DNA of 64,000 nt from Toxonevra muliebris (GCA_963691655.1 OY829326.1:10466878-10530877), one strand, 5' to 3'; numbered from the stretch's first letter, positions 49,151 through 59,782 are shown. Numbers and translations are program-made. Notes: generated by a model from the letters alone, not told the origin.

Positions 49151-51038
49151 TTAGAATAATTTCTTTTCTGCATTGCTTTCATGACTTCCAAACGATTTTA
49201 TTGAAACTTCATCGTCTTCCGCATCCTTTTCATCCATATATTTAGAGAACTGATGTGCCAAATCGACCGGATCAACAAATGATCCTTGATCAGGCCTTGC
49301 GTTCAAGAAATCCATATAATTTTGTTGTGCTGCTTTAATTTTTTCAGATTCTCTAAGTTCCCTTTCCTTTGCTTCTTGCATAGCTTTTAGTTTCGCTGCA
49401 GCTTCTAACCTCAGTGCTTCTTTGCGTTTTTGCTCCTCTTGGGCCTTAATTTCAGCTTCTGATAAGTCTTTAGCTTTCTTTTTATTTGTTCTTAGTGCCG
49501 CCAGCATTCTTAGTTTTTCAACTGCGGCCTCAGCCAGTGCCTTGGATCTTCCAGTTAGTAGAATAATATTTTCGTTTGCATCATTATCATGTGTTGTTGT
49601 AGTCGGCTGTAGAGTTGCACGTGGACTGAGTTGAGGAGTCCATTGAGGACTTCGTTGAGGACTCCGTTGAGGACTTCGTTGAGGGCTCCGTTGAGGACTC
49701 CGTTGAGGACTCCGTTGAGGACTTTGTTGATGACTTTGTTGAGGACTTTGTTGATCACTACCCATACCACCACCACTAACACTTAGGCCACCGCGAGTAC
49801 TTGACTCAACACTGTGAATATCTATTTTTGATCGAAAGTGAATATTTTGTCGAACTGGGAGACCCAGTTCATACCGATCACTTTGGGCAATTATAGGTTT
49901 CCTACTCGACTTGCTGGGACTTGTTGCATCTTGCATCGATATAGATGGAGCCCTCGTAGAAGCAGTTTGTGGTTCAACTGATGCTGTAGCAAATGCAGTT
50001 TGCATTTTTATAGAAATCCCAGTATTGTCTTCATACATTACTCTACGCGCGCGTTTGTACATAGCATTCATCGCTGGATCTGCTAGTATCTGCTTCATTG
50101 CCACATCCGTACGCATCATTGAATCAAATGGTCTCTCTGGATCGACTAGCTGATAGCGTATAGATAACTCAGGATCGACACGTTTAAAAATTTTTGTGAG
50201 CTCGCTATCTATCAAGCCCTGTTTGGCCTTTGATTCCATAATATTATTAGGATCTAAATAGTTTTTGTAGTAAAAACCACCAGATGTGCCTAAAATTCGC
50301 GATATCTCATATTCATCGTTGATATGTATGCCTAATTTCCAAAAATCTTCTTTGGAATGAATGTCCAAGCTGATATCCCAGAAAACCTAAAGAGAAGAAT
50401 GCATTTCAAATATAATTTAAGCCTCTAGATGTTTGTTAATCATTAAGATTGCTCACTGGATTTATTAGTTCTTTGCAATAGCGTTTCGCTACTGCTTCCG
50501 GATTTTGTATAACTTGTGTACTAGGCCCTTTATTTTTCAAACCTTTGCTCTCCTTTACTTCACGTTCGGGTAAGAACCGAATATTTGAAGCTTTTCTCGT
50601 TCTCACATTCAGCAGATTTACAATCAAATAACAATCTGTGGCATATCCCAGCACAATATACAATTGCCGACAATGCGAATAGCGCAAAGAATATCGGTTA
50701 AAATCGTTCCATTTGTCAGGCAGCATATCTGTGCCCTGTTCCTGAAAAGTTAGCGTTTTCTTTTGCAAAGAAAAACAAAATTCAATTATACCAACCAAAA
50801 TGTAGATATACCAATCCCACATACTACATTCACTTACATCCTCACCGTCTCCCAGACATTTAAAATTTAAATGAATCAACATGAAATGCAGCAAAGCGAT
50901 TAGTGCATCTTCCTTCCGACGAATAAATTGCTCTATATTGTTGTAGAAGAAATTTTTCCATTCGGTGTAATACTCATTTACTGTTTTCCCACAAGCTGTG
51001 GACACAGCATCCGACTTATTATCTTCAGTGCGTTGCAT
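49151..51038 (-). CDS. PI31-like FP-domain protein, three exons
   Basis: Inferred exons are 51038-50838, 50741-50457 and 50386-49151, joined in phase 0, for about 573 residues. The first 150 residues resemble the N-terminal domain of the proteasome regulator PI31: DALIALLHFML, LGDGED, MLPDKWN, YSLRYSH, LYIVLG and LIVNLLN line up in the same order as in PI31. Residues about 163-290 (FWKLGIHINDEYEI onward) are not recognised. An SPQR repeat spans about 374-418, then a basic and Glu-rich helix about 445-518 and an acidic end (VSIKSFGSHE). The C-terminal half is unlike the Gly/Pro-rich PI31 tail, so this may be a paralogue or an insect-specific relative rather than PI31 itself. The start is the first ATG; a TTG four codons upstream is not favoured. 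Proteasome binding or adaptor function is inference. Confidence 0.75.
49631..49753 (-). repeat. coding minisatellite, 12-bp unit (SPQR)
   Basis: About ten tandem 12-bp units run through the last exon, most encoding SPQR, with SPQQ, SHQQ and TPQL variants at the edges. All indels are multiples of three bases, and the reading frame is intact on both sides. That supports selection on the frame. SP sites of this kind could be phosphorylated, but that is inference. Confidence 0.85.
50387..50456 (-). other. 70-bp intron of the PI31-like gene
   Basis: Donor CCA|GTGAGC (50456) and acceptor CTCTTTAG|GTTTTC (50387) bracket stops in all relevant frames. Splicing keeps the frame and gives INP followed by VFWDISLDIHSKEDFW. 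The size is typical of short fly introns. Confidence 0.8.
50742..50837 (-). other. 96-bp in-frame, stop-free intron (or retained segment)
   Basis: GAT|GTAAGT (50837) and TTTTCAG|GAACAG (50742) are strong donor and acceptor sites. The 96 bases have no stop in the gene frame and would add 32 residues, including WDWYIYILVGIIEFCF. Removing them joins GDGED directly to EQGTDMLPDKWN, which fits the PI31-type domain spacing. A protein retaining it would carry a hydrophobic segment in the middle of a globular domain. Confidence 0.75.
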
Positions 51039-51680
51039 CTCTTCAGTCAAAACTTTATTTTTTTTTTTTATATATACGTTAATGTATTTTTTATGAATTT
51101 CGAATATTTTGAAATTTTACATTACTAGTTTGAATTTTGTTCAATGACAGCCAAAATTGATTTGATTTAATTTTTTCAAACCAATGCTCTTTTATTTCAT
51201 CTACAGTGGAACAATCAGAATTGACACACAACCGCATGTAGGCAAATCTTTTAAATAATAACTTTTTAAATAATTTTTGAATTCAAATATTACAGCTTTT
51301 TCCACTTTTCGTTTCATTCAATATTTCCCAATCAAAGTAATAACCATTACCGTTTGTTTTCAACATGCTGCCGTCACATGTTGCTCACTTTCGAAAACTT
51401 GTTTGTACCTATACCTAATTACAAGATATCCAAGGATTGCAATAATAGAATGCATTTAATGTGCATCTTTAATATTTTACTAAGAATTGCTTTCGAACCA
51501 GTCTCTCGTCATCAAAGAAAAGTTAATTCTACATTATAACACTACAAGTAAGTGAAAAAATCTGAAAATCAAATCGTATGTTTTCCTTCATCAATATGAC
51601 GAATATCGGTCATAAAGCCAAGATAAATTAATTCATAAATGTAATGAATTTGTTCATATAAGAGATAAATTCAAATATTA
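51039..51680. other. upstream region of the PI31-like gene
   Basis: AT-rich, with a poly-T tract at 51058-51070 just ahead of the start codon on the minus strand. No promoter element could be called with confidence. Confidence 0.4.
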
Positions 51681-51683
51681 TAT

Positions 51684-51855
51684 GTGGCTGTTCACACGGG
51701 CGCAAGCCTGAACGCCTGTCTGAAGGAGGGAGGTAGAAAAAATAGGTAGTTAGAAAAAGTCAGGCGAGTTTCAATCACTTTCGTGCTTCGTATTTTTTCT
51801 ACCTCTCTCTTTCAGACAGGCGTGCGTTCATGCTAGCGCCTGTGTAAACAGCCAC
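51684..51855. mobile_element. foldback MITE with GTGGCTGTT ends and TAT duplication
   Basis: The 172-bp element is an inverted repeat over most of its length. GTGGCTGTTCACACGGGCGC at the left pairs with GTGGCTGTTTACACAGGCGC read from the right, followed on both arms by a CTGTCTGAA..GAGGTAGAAAAAAT segment. TAT at 51681-51683 and 51856-51858 is a likely 3-bp target duplication, as in PIF/Harbinger-type insertions, although the superfamily is not certain. Confidence 0.8.
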
Positions 51856-51858
51856 TAT

Positions 51859-52286
51859 CAATGCATTGAATCTAGGTATTATGAACGATATTCAGAGTAT
51901 TGATGAAATAATTCACCAGAAATTTGTGTTGTGTATTTGAAAATATGCCAAAAATTAAGGACAGAGATAATTTTAGTGCGGATCTTTGCAACTGGGTATA
52001 AATATATGTGCCTACCTAATATATTAAACCACATTCTTTAAGGTGTTTATTGGTTTTTTGACTTTGATGCATCACTTGGCAATGATGCCTGTTTAAATGA
52101 TTCTGTACCTCTTTTTCTCTATCCACAATCGGTCATGATTGATGGCAATTTCTAAAATAATGACAGTTTAAATATATTTTAAAGGCACATTGTATTTTAA
52201 TCAAATAAGTTGATATGCATGTTTTATACTCTACACCAGTTTTGAAACGTAGCTTCACTTATTTTTTATGAGTTCCAATTATTGCC
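51859..52286. other. AT-rich non-coding DNA
   Basis: Nothing recognisable lies between the two small MITEs. Confidence 0.45.
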
Positions 52287-52290
52287 TTAA

Positions 52291-52416
52291 ACACACTTGC
52301 GACGGACAACAGAAAATCCACTGACGGTTATCCGTTGTCAAATTTAGAACGCACTTAATCGTATGAAATTCTACAGAATTTCGACGGGGACGGATTTTCC
52401 GCAGATGAGCGTGTGT
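52291..52416. mobile_element. small TTAA-flanked foldback element
   Basis: TTAA (52287-52290) is followed by ACACAC; the far end GTGTGT is followed by TTAA (52417-52420). Further in, GAAAATCC occurs on both arms in inverted orientation (AGAAAATCCACTGACGG and CGGAAAATCCGTCCCCG). TTAA duplication suggests piggyBac-type mobilisation. The imperfect arms lower confidence. Confidence 0.5.
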
Positions 52417-53074
52417 TTAATCGAACGGATTTTACAACAGCAGTGGATCTCCCGCCACCGGTTGCAATTGTATTTAAGACATAAACAAAATTTTTGTTTC
52501 TATAAGAGCTGTGGAATAAGAGTCATTGAATCAAAGTCGGTGACAACTTCTTTTCCATATCAATCCATGGCCTTGGATATTTGTTTAAAAACTTGCAATA
52601 CTACAAATATATATACATATGTAAGTAATCTTTTTCTATGTTAGAAATTAAGAAAAATTTAATAAAAGAAAAAAACGTTATTTAAAAAGTAATATAAGGT
52701 TTAATATAAGGTGTGCCCTTATACTTAGTAGTAGATTTGTGTTTAAATTTTCTTAAAATACATTTTCCTTTAACCCTTCTGTTGCATTAAGGTTGTCTCG
52801 GGTCTTTTTTCGCTTAATTAGCCAATATTTCCTAAAATAAACATAATTTTGAGATTTACCTTTGTGAATTCCTGCATCGAGGGGAAACCCTCCGAAAAAG
52901 TATAAAAATATTATGCAACTTTTTTCAAGGCTCTTCTTCCTAAGTTACTTCCGTATATAACGTATATTTTTAATTCAGTTTTGACGAGATCTTTCTTTCC
53001 TAATAGCTGGAAAAAGGCAAAAACTATTCCAATACCTAAGGCTAAAAATTGCAATCCTGCCATTTCTTTCGAAA

Positions 53075-53935
53075 GTGTTGGAAAAACTTATTTACAATGA
53101 AGTGCTCAAATACCTGACGGAACACTCTCTGGTTTCGGATAAGCAATCAGGCTTTAGAGCGAATCGAGGATGTGTAACAGTGTTGCTAAAAGTTGCTGAA
53201 AACATTCGCGCAGAACTCGACGATGGTAAAGTCACTCTCCTAACACTGCTGGATCACTCTAAAGCCTTCGATACAGTAGTTCATAGCATACTAATTAAGA
53301 AATTAAAAAATTTGTATGGTTTCCCAGAAACAGCTGCTGACTTAATAGCATCGAACCTCCACGGTAGATCACAGGCAGTATTCTCAGATAGCCCTATATC
53401 CCAGTTCCTTCCGCTAACCAGAGGTGTACCACAGGGATCTGCCCTAGGACCCTTGTTTTTCTCTCTCTATATAAATGACCTTCCTAATGAATTGAAGAAC
53501 TGTGGCATCCACATGTATGCAGATGATGTTCAGGTGTACTTGTCTTGCAGTATAAATGAAATTAACACTTGTGTCCAAGACATGCACAGTGACTTGGTTG
53601 CCGTTAATAAATGGGCGATTAAAAATGGGCTTTCATTAAATCCTACAAAATCGCAATGTCTGGTCATATACAAGAAGCTGTTTGATATCTCTGCAGTAAA
53701 CATTAATGGTACAACAATTGAATATGTAGAAAGCGTAAAAAATCTCGGTATAACTTTTACTAGAACACTTTCTTGGAATTTGCACATTAATAGCGTCATT
53801 GGAAAGGTATATGGTATGCTTCGTGCGGTTTGGTCTACTCAGTATTTCACACCCCGTAAAATTCGTATGCTACTTGCTAAGACAATCCTTACTTGCTGTA
53901 TGGGTGTGAAATTTTTTCAAATTGTGACTATATGA
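53075..53935 (+). pseudogene. LINE reverse transcriptase, well preserved
   Basis: The 286-codon frame begins MLEKLIYNEVLKYLTEHSLV and continues with KQSGFRANRGC, LLDHSKAFDTV (motif A Asp), TRGVPQGSALGPLFFSLYIN (motif B), MYADDVQVYL (motif C, YADD) and GLSLNPTKSQCLVI. All residues expected of an active palm are present. The protein is cut short by a frameshift at about 53893, after which the C-terminus continues in another frame. The real start lies upstream of the internal ATG at 53075. Confidence 0.88.
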
Positions 53936-54309
53936 CAAAACACAAAACGAATGTACTTTTTAATCATATTACTCGTTACGTTTTTTGTCTACGCCGATAT
54001 GACCATGTATCAATCTTTGCTAAAAAAATCTATTCAATGACCTTCAACAGTTTTTTGAAATTTCGTACAATTTTAATGATGCATAAAATTATATTTACAA
54101 GGGAGCCTTTATATCTAAATGAAACACTAATATGTACTCGCACAAATCGTAATAATGCTATTATTCAATTCAAACATCATACCCTAAGATCAGAGCGTCA
54201 ATTCTTTGTGTGCGCTGTGCGTCTTTGGAACTTATTACCAAGAAACCTTCACTCAGTAAGCAACGCAATGCAGTTCAAATCACTATTAATTGCACATTTC
54301 TCAATGTAA
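53893..54309 (+). pseudogene. LINE C-terminal region in shifted frame
   Basis: LLYGCEIFSNCDYM-like sequence overlaps the end of the RT frame, followed by ITRYVFCLRRYDHVSIFAK and VCAVRLWNLLPRNLHSV near the stop. This RYxxxLRRYDH...WN.LP arrangement is the usual end of the ORF in such LINEs. The frame ends at 54309, followed by about 200 bases of 3' UTR. Confidence 0.8.
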
Positions 54310-54744
54310 ATTAAGATCATCCAAAATTTTAATTGTAATTTTTCTACTTTTTTATTAAAATTTCTTTTCTTTTTGTTATCTCAAATTTAGTAATTTTAAA
54401 TTTACCATTTACATATTACAAAAATTGTTATTGTCGTGACTAGTGTTTTAAATGTAAAAGATTGTATAATCTTATAACACTGGGATGTACCTTATAATTA
54501 AATAAATAAAAATAAAATAAGCTTTTTATTTTATGAAGTAAGATGCAATATCAAAACTTACATGTGTGTACCATAAGGTCATTCAGTGACCATTACTACT
54601 TTTATACGTCAAATGTGTAGTTCCCGCCTTTTCTTCTTTTTTTTTTGCGCGAATAATAAGATAATTATTACTTGTTATAAAATGCTAAGATAACTAGTTT
54701 CAGTAAGTATTTTAAATTTGTTATTAGACTTTTTTCGCTTGAGA

Positions 54745-55470
54745 TTCCCGGCCACATCCTTTGAAAGAAAGCCAAAAGAAGACAGGAATATTAATGAGTG
54801 TAGTGACATTTGGGTCATAGAGCTCTATGATTTGGGTGCAAAAACTATTTAGTGGAAAAGTTTACGGGCAACAAATCTTCTGACGACTATATAAAGAGTG
54901 GTGATGAGGAAAGTGTTGTTGGATCACTATCGGCAAATGATAGCAGCATTCCCATGTAGTAATCGAAGGGTAAAGATATTGATTGATCAACGGAACCGAC
55001 TAGACCCATTTATGCTAGGGCCAGGATAGAAAACGTAATTCAAGGACATCCTGGAGTTACTACATATATGAGTTATTCGATCTATGCTTCACAGCGCACA
55101 TGAAAAAAATTTTCATACAAACAAATTGATGAAATAGAATTGCCTACGTTTTAAGGATAGAAATCAACCCTCTGGAATGCGTCAAACATATTCAATCGAA
55201 AATCTGAGCTGACCTTGCTCAAGAAGTGATTCGGCATAGAAAATGTTAGCCCAGAACTCAATTGTCAGCAGATATTGTGCAAAATATTGGGGCAGAAACA
55301 CAAGAGCCTAGCACTTCAGCAGGCGCTGCTCTGAAGAAGAGAAAAGCGAAAAGCTAATCAACCTGCGCAGTTTACTCAGCTGGATTTGCCGTAAAACGTA
55401 CGAGTACTGCAGTATTTGCAAAAAACTTGCGTATGCAAAATTACAGTTTAGACAACCTATTGCCTTGAGC
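54745..55470 (+). pseudogene. piggyBac-like transposase remnants
   Basis: An acidic patch KSSDDYIKSGDEESVVG (about 54865-54930) resembles the acidic N-terminal region of piggyBac transposases. RPIYARARIENVIQGHPGV follows. Near the end, ALKKRKAKS and, in another frame, RKTYEYCSICKKLAYAKL recall the basic and Cys-rich C-terminal tail. The catalytic Asp regions are missing and stops are frequent. Family support rests mainly on the TTAA/TIR structure. Confidence 0.45.
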
Positions 55471-55625
55471 CCACATAGTAAATATATACCTATATATAAG
55501 TATGTCAACTTTTGATTCCCTAATTATGAGTTTTCATACGATATGCATACAAAACACTGGCCAGGTCATTCCGTGACCTTAATATCACAAGGGTGATTTT
55601 TTTCTTAATGTAACAGAAGGGTTAA

Positions 55626-56215
55626 AAGTGAGGGTAGTAAAAAATTATACTACAGTGTGTGCCAAATTTGAAGAGGAAATGGAAATCAACCGAGAAGGTA
55701 GGGAAAAGACAATAGTTTCTCGTTTTTCTGCGTAAGATGCATGACCGCCAAAAATAAATCATTTCAATTTATATATACTTATGTTTTTCTTTATTTTTCA
55801 AAACCAATACGTAGTTACTCTAATTTATTTTTTGAGAAATAGCATATACTAAACGTTGCTGGAGATGGTAATTGGCCAAAAGATGCAGCATATCTGTCTT
55901 AGACAGCGATTTAAAAATGCTCGGAGAGCGAGTTAAACCTTTGCGTATGTAATACTCAACAATGCCGCGGTTGGCGTCAACATATCTTAACATTCAAGTG
56001 GAGAATTTAATGCTTTACGCATTTCATTTTCCCCTATTCCCCTTTTGCTTTTTCTACTGAGTTGTTCGTTAAATTAAGATTTTAATCTTTTACGGTATAC
56101 AAATATATTAAATATATATAAAACCACTTGTGCTGACAGAGTCACTTATTCATTCACTTGTCAAAGATCAAGTGGATTTGAAAACTTTATATATAGAAAG
56201 AACAATTCTTTTATA
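55626..56215. other. AT-rich non-coding DNA
   Basis: No gene seen between the piggyBac-like and hAT-like elements. Confidence 0.45.
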
Positions 56216-56715
56216 GTTTATACCAGTAGTTCTGAAGTAATGAAACGCGCCTCCTGGAGAGGCGTACACATTTGAAGGGAGGCACGGAGACATTTCAATA
56301 AGCAAATATTTGTATACTCTATAATGCACCGTAATCATAATATTTAGTATTTAACAAAATACATATGTAATTTCTCTTTTCTTTCATACTATATTAGATC
56401 TGTTTCCGTACTTTTTGGTCAAAGCTGGTAAACTTAGAGTAAACAAAAATGCACAAAAGTACGGGAACGCTAAAAAACACTTTTCTTGCAGGGAATAAAA
56501 TGTCAAATGGTAACAATAATTATATTCAAAAAACAAAGTGTATGTGATACTTAATAAAATAAAAACTGTTTAATCTTACAAGAAAATAAATAAATAATGG
56601 AAAAATTAAACATCAATTGTTAGCCTGACGTCTTCTGTAGAATCCTCTGGTTCAGAATTATTCAGCATTATTCAGAAATAGCAGAAGCTTCTACAGAAGT
56701 TGAACAGACAGAAGG

Positions 56716-57245
56716 ATGAAGTGGCTGTCGAGAGACACACTTAGGTCTGAATGGCCTAGAACAAGACGGGAACGCTTTCGGGCTGTTTTGGGTGAACACG
56801 TTCACCCGAATTGTAGGAAAGGAACAGACCTATTATGTGTTAGAAGTTACAATATGGAATTTTTAGTTACACATTTTTTATTTCAGACTTTAACCGCAAA
56901 AATACAAAAAATTGTAAAAAAAAATGGAATATGAAATACAATTTTTAAAGAACTTAAGTTCGAATATAATAATATAATTATAATTCCATTTTTTTTTGCT
57001 AAATATTAGTTATTTGTATAAAATATTAATACGAGTATTGATTAAAAAAAATGTCCATAACATTAAATGAATGAATTTAAAATACATGAGACTCTAGCTA
57101 GATTTATCCTGCAGTTGATGTGAGCCTGTTGAGGGAAAATAAGAGAAACTCGAAGGGGCCTTGTTTGTAGTGTAACCTTTTGCCTCACGAGGTCAACATG
57201 TCGAACTTCTTATAAGGCATACATGCTAGTCACTGACTAGGCGTT
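56716..57245 (+). repeat. dispersed repeat related to 33610-34015
   Basis: MKWLSRDTLRSEWPRTRR (from 56716) matches MEWLARDTFRRERPGLER of the other copy. GGGAAAATAAGAGAAACTCG at 57134, CCTTTTGCCTCACGAGG at 57191 and GACTAGGC at 57235 also match. The shared coding-like piece suggests a fragment of an element protein, but I do not recognise its family. Confidence 0.6.
56788..56806. other. perfect palindrome
   Basis: GGGTGAACACGTTCACCC is an inverted repeat of 8 bp around a 2-bp centre, inside the hAT-like element. It has the look of a binding site for a dimeric protein. No role is known. Confidence 0.6.
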
Positions 57246-58070
57246 AAAAACTTATTTATAAACATCATTATGCTCTGAAAATAATTTCATATTGACAAAT
57301 ATCTGTATTTTATGTGGGACCTCCTTTAATTAAAACTATGATGCTTTTACTTTATAAAATGTTTATTAAAAAAAGGATAGTTTTGTTCTAGTCAGTGTTG
57401 CCTACGTTTGCGTTGTCTCGTCTTGTTCGTTAAGTTTATTCTAAAAGTGTTGTCCACTACTTGTGTGTCTTGTCTCGTCGTTTTTTCCACTTTCCACATT
57501 TATATTATATGATGTTTTTATATAAATTTGTATTTTTAAATCCTAGTTAGTGCATTGTTAGCATACCTCGTTAGGGACTTGACATGCGAGCATGGCAAAA
57601 GGTTTGACTACCGGGTTTATCTAATTTCACTGTTTCTTTATTTCAAATCACCGTCATTCTAGTTTCTTTTGTTTTTTTTTAACCTTTGGTGGGTTTCTCG
57701 AATGCCTTTTACTATCACAGACTTTAACATTAGGAATCACTTCAGATAATGCATGATTTCGATTTATTCTCGATTTATTAATTATTTGGTTAGTTTTGCT
57801 AGCGATTTTCCAACTAAAGCCCCATTTAAACTTCACCATTCTAGTTTTCTTCATGAAGAGCTATTCAACTACTAGATAAGTTTACTAGCCTAGTTTATGT
57901 TTGACACAGATTAACCAGAGAAATTTTTTCAGGCGTGTATGATTTAATTTAAAAATACTAAACCAGCATGATAAGTTTTGTATAAAAATCAAAGTAGAGG
58001 AGGCGTGATTTTGCACGAATTCAAAAGAGAGGGCGTAGGAAGAACACATTTGAGAACCGCTGGTTCAAAC

Positions 58071-59780
58071 ATTCTATAAAGAAGAAATGTGTAGGAATAA
58101 ATAAGAATGATTACCCAAATAAATTAGAAACTCACGGGCAACGCCGGATTTTTACAAGCTAGCATAGAAAATGGCTAAAAAAAAATGTCTTAAATATCAG
58201 ACATGCGTCTATATATATACAAACAAAGAACTCTTCATACTTATAAAGAAATGAAAGCAAATTCTTAAGAAATTATGTCAAAGCAACAATTACAAAAATT
58301 CGTTATTTTGCCATAAAAGTTTTTTGAGTTTTTATTGATAAACCAAAAAAAAAAAAATAATACTCAAGGACAAAGTTGAAAAGGATGCATACATATATAT
58401 ATACAATTGCTTGCGTTTTTGTTACATTTGTGTTATCAAAGGAAAAGAAATCTTTTGAAACCACTTTAAGGAAAAAATAAAAATTATTTTACAAGCTATT
58501 TTATAACATACAAAAAAGATAATATTGTTTATGTATGCATGCTTGTGGGATACAAAGCTTTAATGAATCGTCAAGCAAAAAAAGTGAAATAAGTATGTGC
58601 TAACAAAAAATGCAAGAAATTTAATTAAAATAAATGCTGCACGTAGACCTTTAGTAAGTACATGTGAAAGGTCGAATGCACTCGATTAATTATCGAATAA
58701 ATAATTAGCCCCAAAAACTTTGCAAAGAAAACAGTTTCATATTTCGCATTCAGCTAGTCATAGAGGAAAGGAGAATATCGGGGAATATCGTGAAACCTGA
58801 AGAATTAAATATCAAAGTTTTATTTTTTTCTATTTCAAAGATATTTTGAGCTGCATTTTTTCCTGGGGCTACAAGTGAAATAAAAAACGACTATTGTCTG
58901 CAGTTGAACAAATATTAATTGGTAACTAAAAGCGAGATGTTTTTGAAACGAAATTACACGAAAATATGGTGGAGGACCATACAGCTTAGCTACAAACTTC
59001 GTACCAGGTATTGATTCATCATATTATAGAATATAAAAAGAACGCATAATATTAGATACACTATTAAGCAACTTTTTACAAAAAAATTATTTATCTGAAA
59101 AAAACGAGAAACGAACTCTTTATTAATTAAGTAAAATTTCTTTGCTCTAGGTTCAATGTTATGTGTCCTGAACAATTTTCTCCTCAAAATTAGTCACAGA
59201 ATTACGTCTTAAAGTTATGTAAACTGAAACCAGACCACCCTGCATCGTAGGTATACGCTAATTTTGAAAGAAGCCAATAAGCAAATTATACTATTTTTCT
59301 AGTCTAAAATCTTTTATCAAATATTCAAGAGGCACTCGATTTTAGTAAGTAACAGCCCAACCTAAATAAGACCATAATGCGTAGGAATTTCTATTTTCTA
59401 TTTTGACATTGCGCAAAAAAGTGACAGTGAGACAAATGAAAATTTGTTTATGTTTGACTACTAGAAACTTATGCTTGGTTTTCACTTACAGTACGCTGCG
59501 CTCTGTTTCAGTTGGTTTTTGCCTAAAAGTTTGCTACGTAATTTTGAGCTTAAGCATTACTTTTTTTTTAGGTTGGACTATAAGATAAGAAACTAAAAAA
59601 GTAAATATTAAAAGTGTGCAATGTTATTTGTTATGAAGTAGACTTATTTCGAACAGCTTCATTCCTGCATTTAAGTACTCTACTTTTTTTAAATTTTTAA
59701 ATATTCCAATTAAGTTCATTGTACTTTCATCATCAAAGATAAGCGTATAAACACTTTTCTCTCAACTTTCGCTATACATA
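58071..59780. other. AT-rich non-coding DNA
   Basis: No gene, repeat end or domain is recognised in this stretch. Confidence 0.5.
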
Positions 59781-59782
59781 TA

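Larger units (their letters stand above)
52980..54520 (+). mobile_element. 5'-truncated non-LTR retrotransposon inside the piggyBac-like element
   Basis: The insertion starts within the RT finger (FPNSWKKAKTIPIPKAKN) and ends in an A-rich tail with AATAAATAAAAATAAAAT. There is no endonuclease or RNase H; the C-terminal region is of the CR1/jockey-related type. One frameshift near 53060 separates the finger from the palm and another near 53893 separates palm from C-terminus. Apart from these it is well preserved, so it is younger than the other LINE fragments here. Confidence 0.85.
52774..55621. mobile_element. piggyBac-like element, split by a LINE
   Basis: TTAA (52770-52773) then CCCTTCTGTTGCATTAAGG at the left, and CTTAATGTAACAGAAGGG then TTAA (55622-55625) at the right, form TIRs of about 18 bp with one mismatch. 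Subterminal repeats GGTCATTCAGTGACC (about 54578) and GGTCATTCCGTGACC (about 55564) are self-complementary dyads. Without the LINE (about 52980-54520) the element is about 1.3 kb. It keeps an acidic N-terminal-like remnant and a Cys-rich C-terminal-like remnant. Confidence 0.82.
56224..58062. mobile_element. hAT-like element, non-autonomous
   Basis: Left CAGTAGTTCTGAAGT and inverted right CAGCGGTTCTCAAAT match at 11 of 15 positions and follow the CAG(T/C)GGTTCTCAAA style of hAT ends. The flanking octamers GTTTATAC (56216-56223) and GTTCAAAC (58063-58070) match at 6 of 8, fitting an old 8-bp target duplication. No hAT transposase domain is readable. The interior holds a block shared with 33610-34015, so other repeats have been nested or captured. 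Confidence 0.65.

Noticed and set aside
49555..49782. 75-codon minus-strand ORF rich in VLNGVLNE repeats
   Set aside because: It is the SPQR minisatellite of the PI31-like gene read in another frame.
49911..50153. Plus-strand ORF of 80 codons
   Set aside because: Antisense shadow of the last exon of the PI31-like gene; no domain or start context.
50780..50820. Apparent transmembrane segment WDWYIYILVGIIEFCF in the PI31-like protein
   Set aside because: It falls wholly inside a 96-bp stretch with strong splice sites, so it is most likely intronic.
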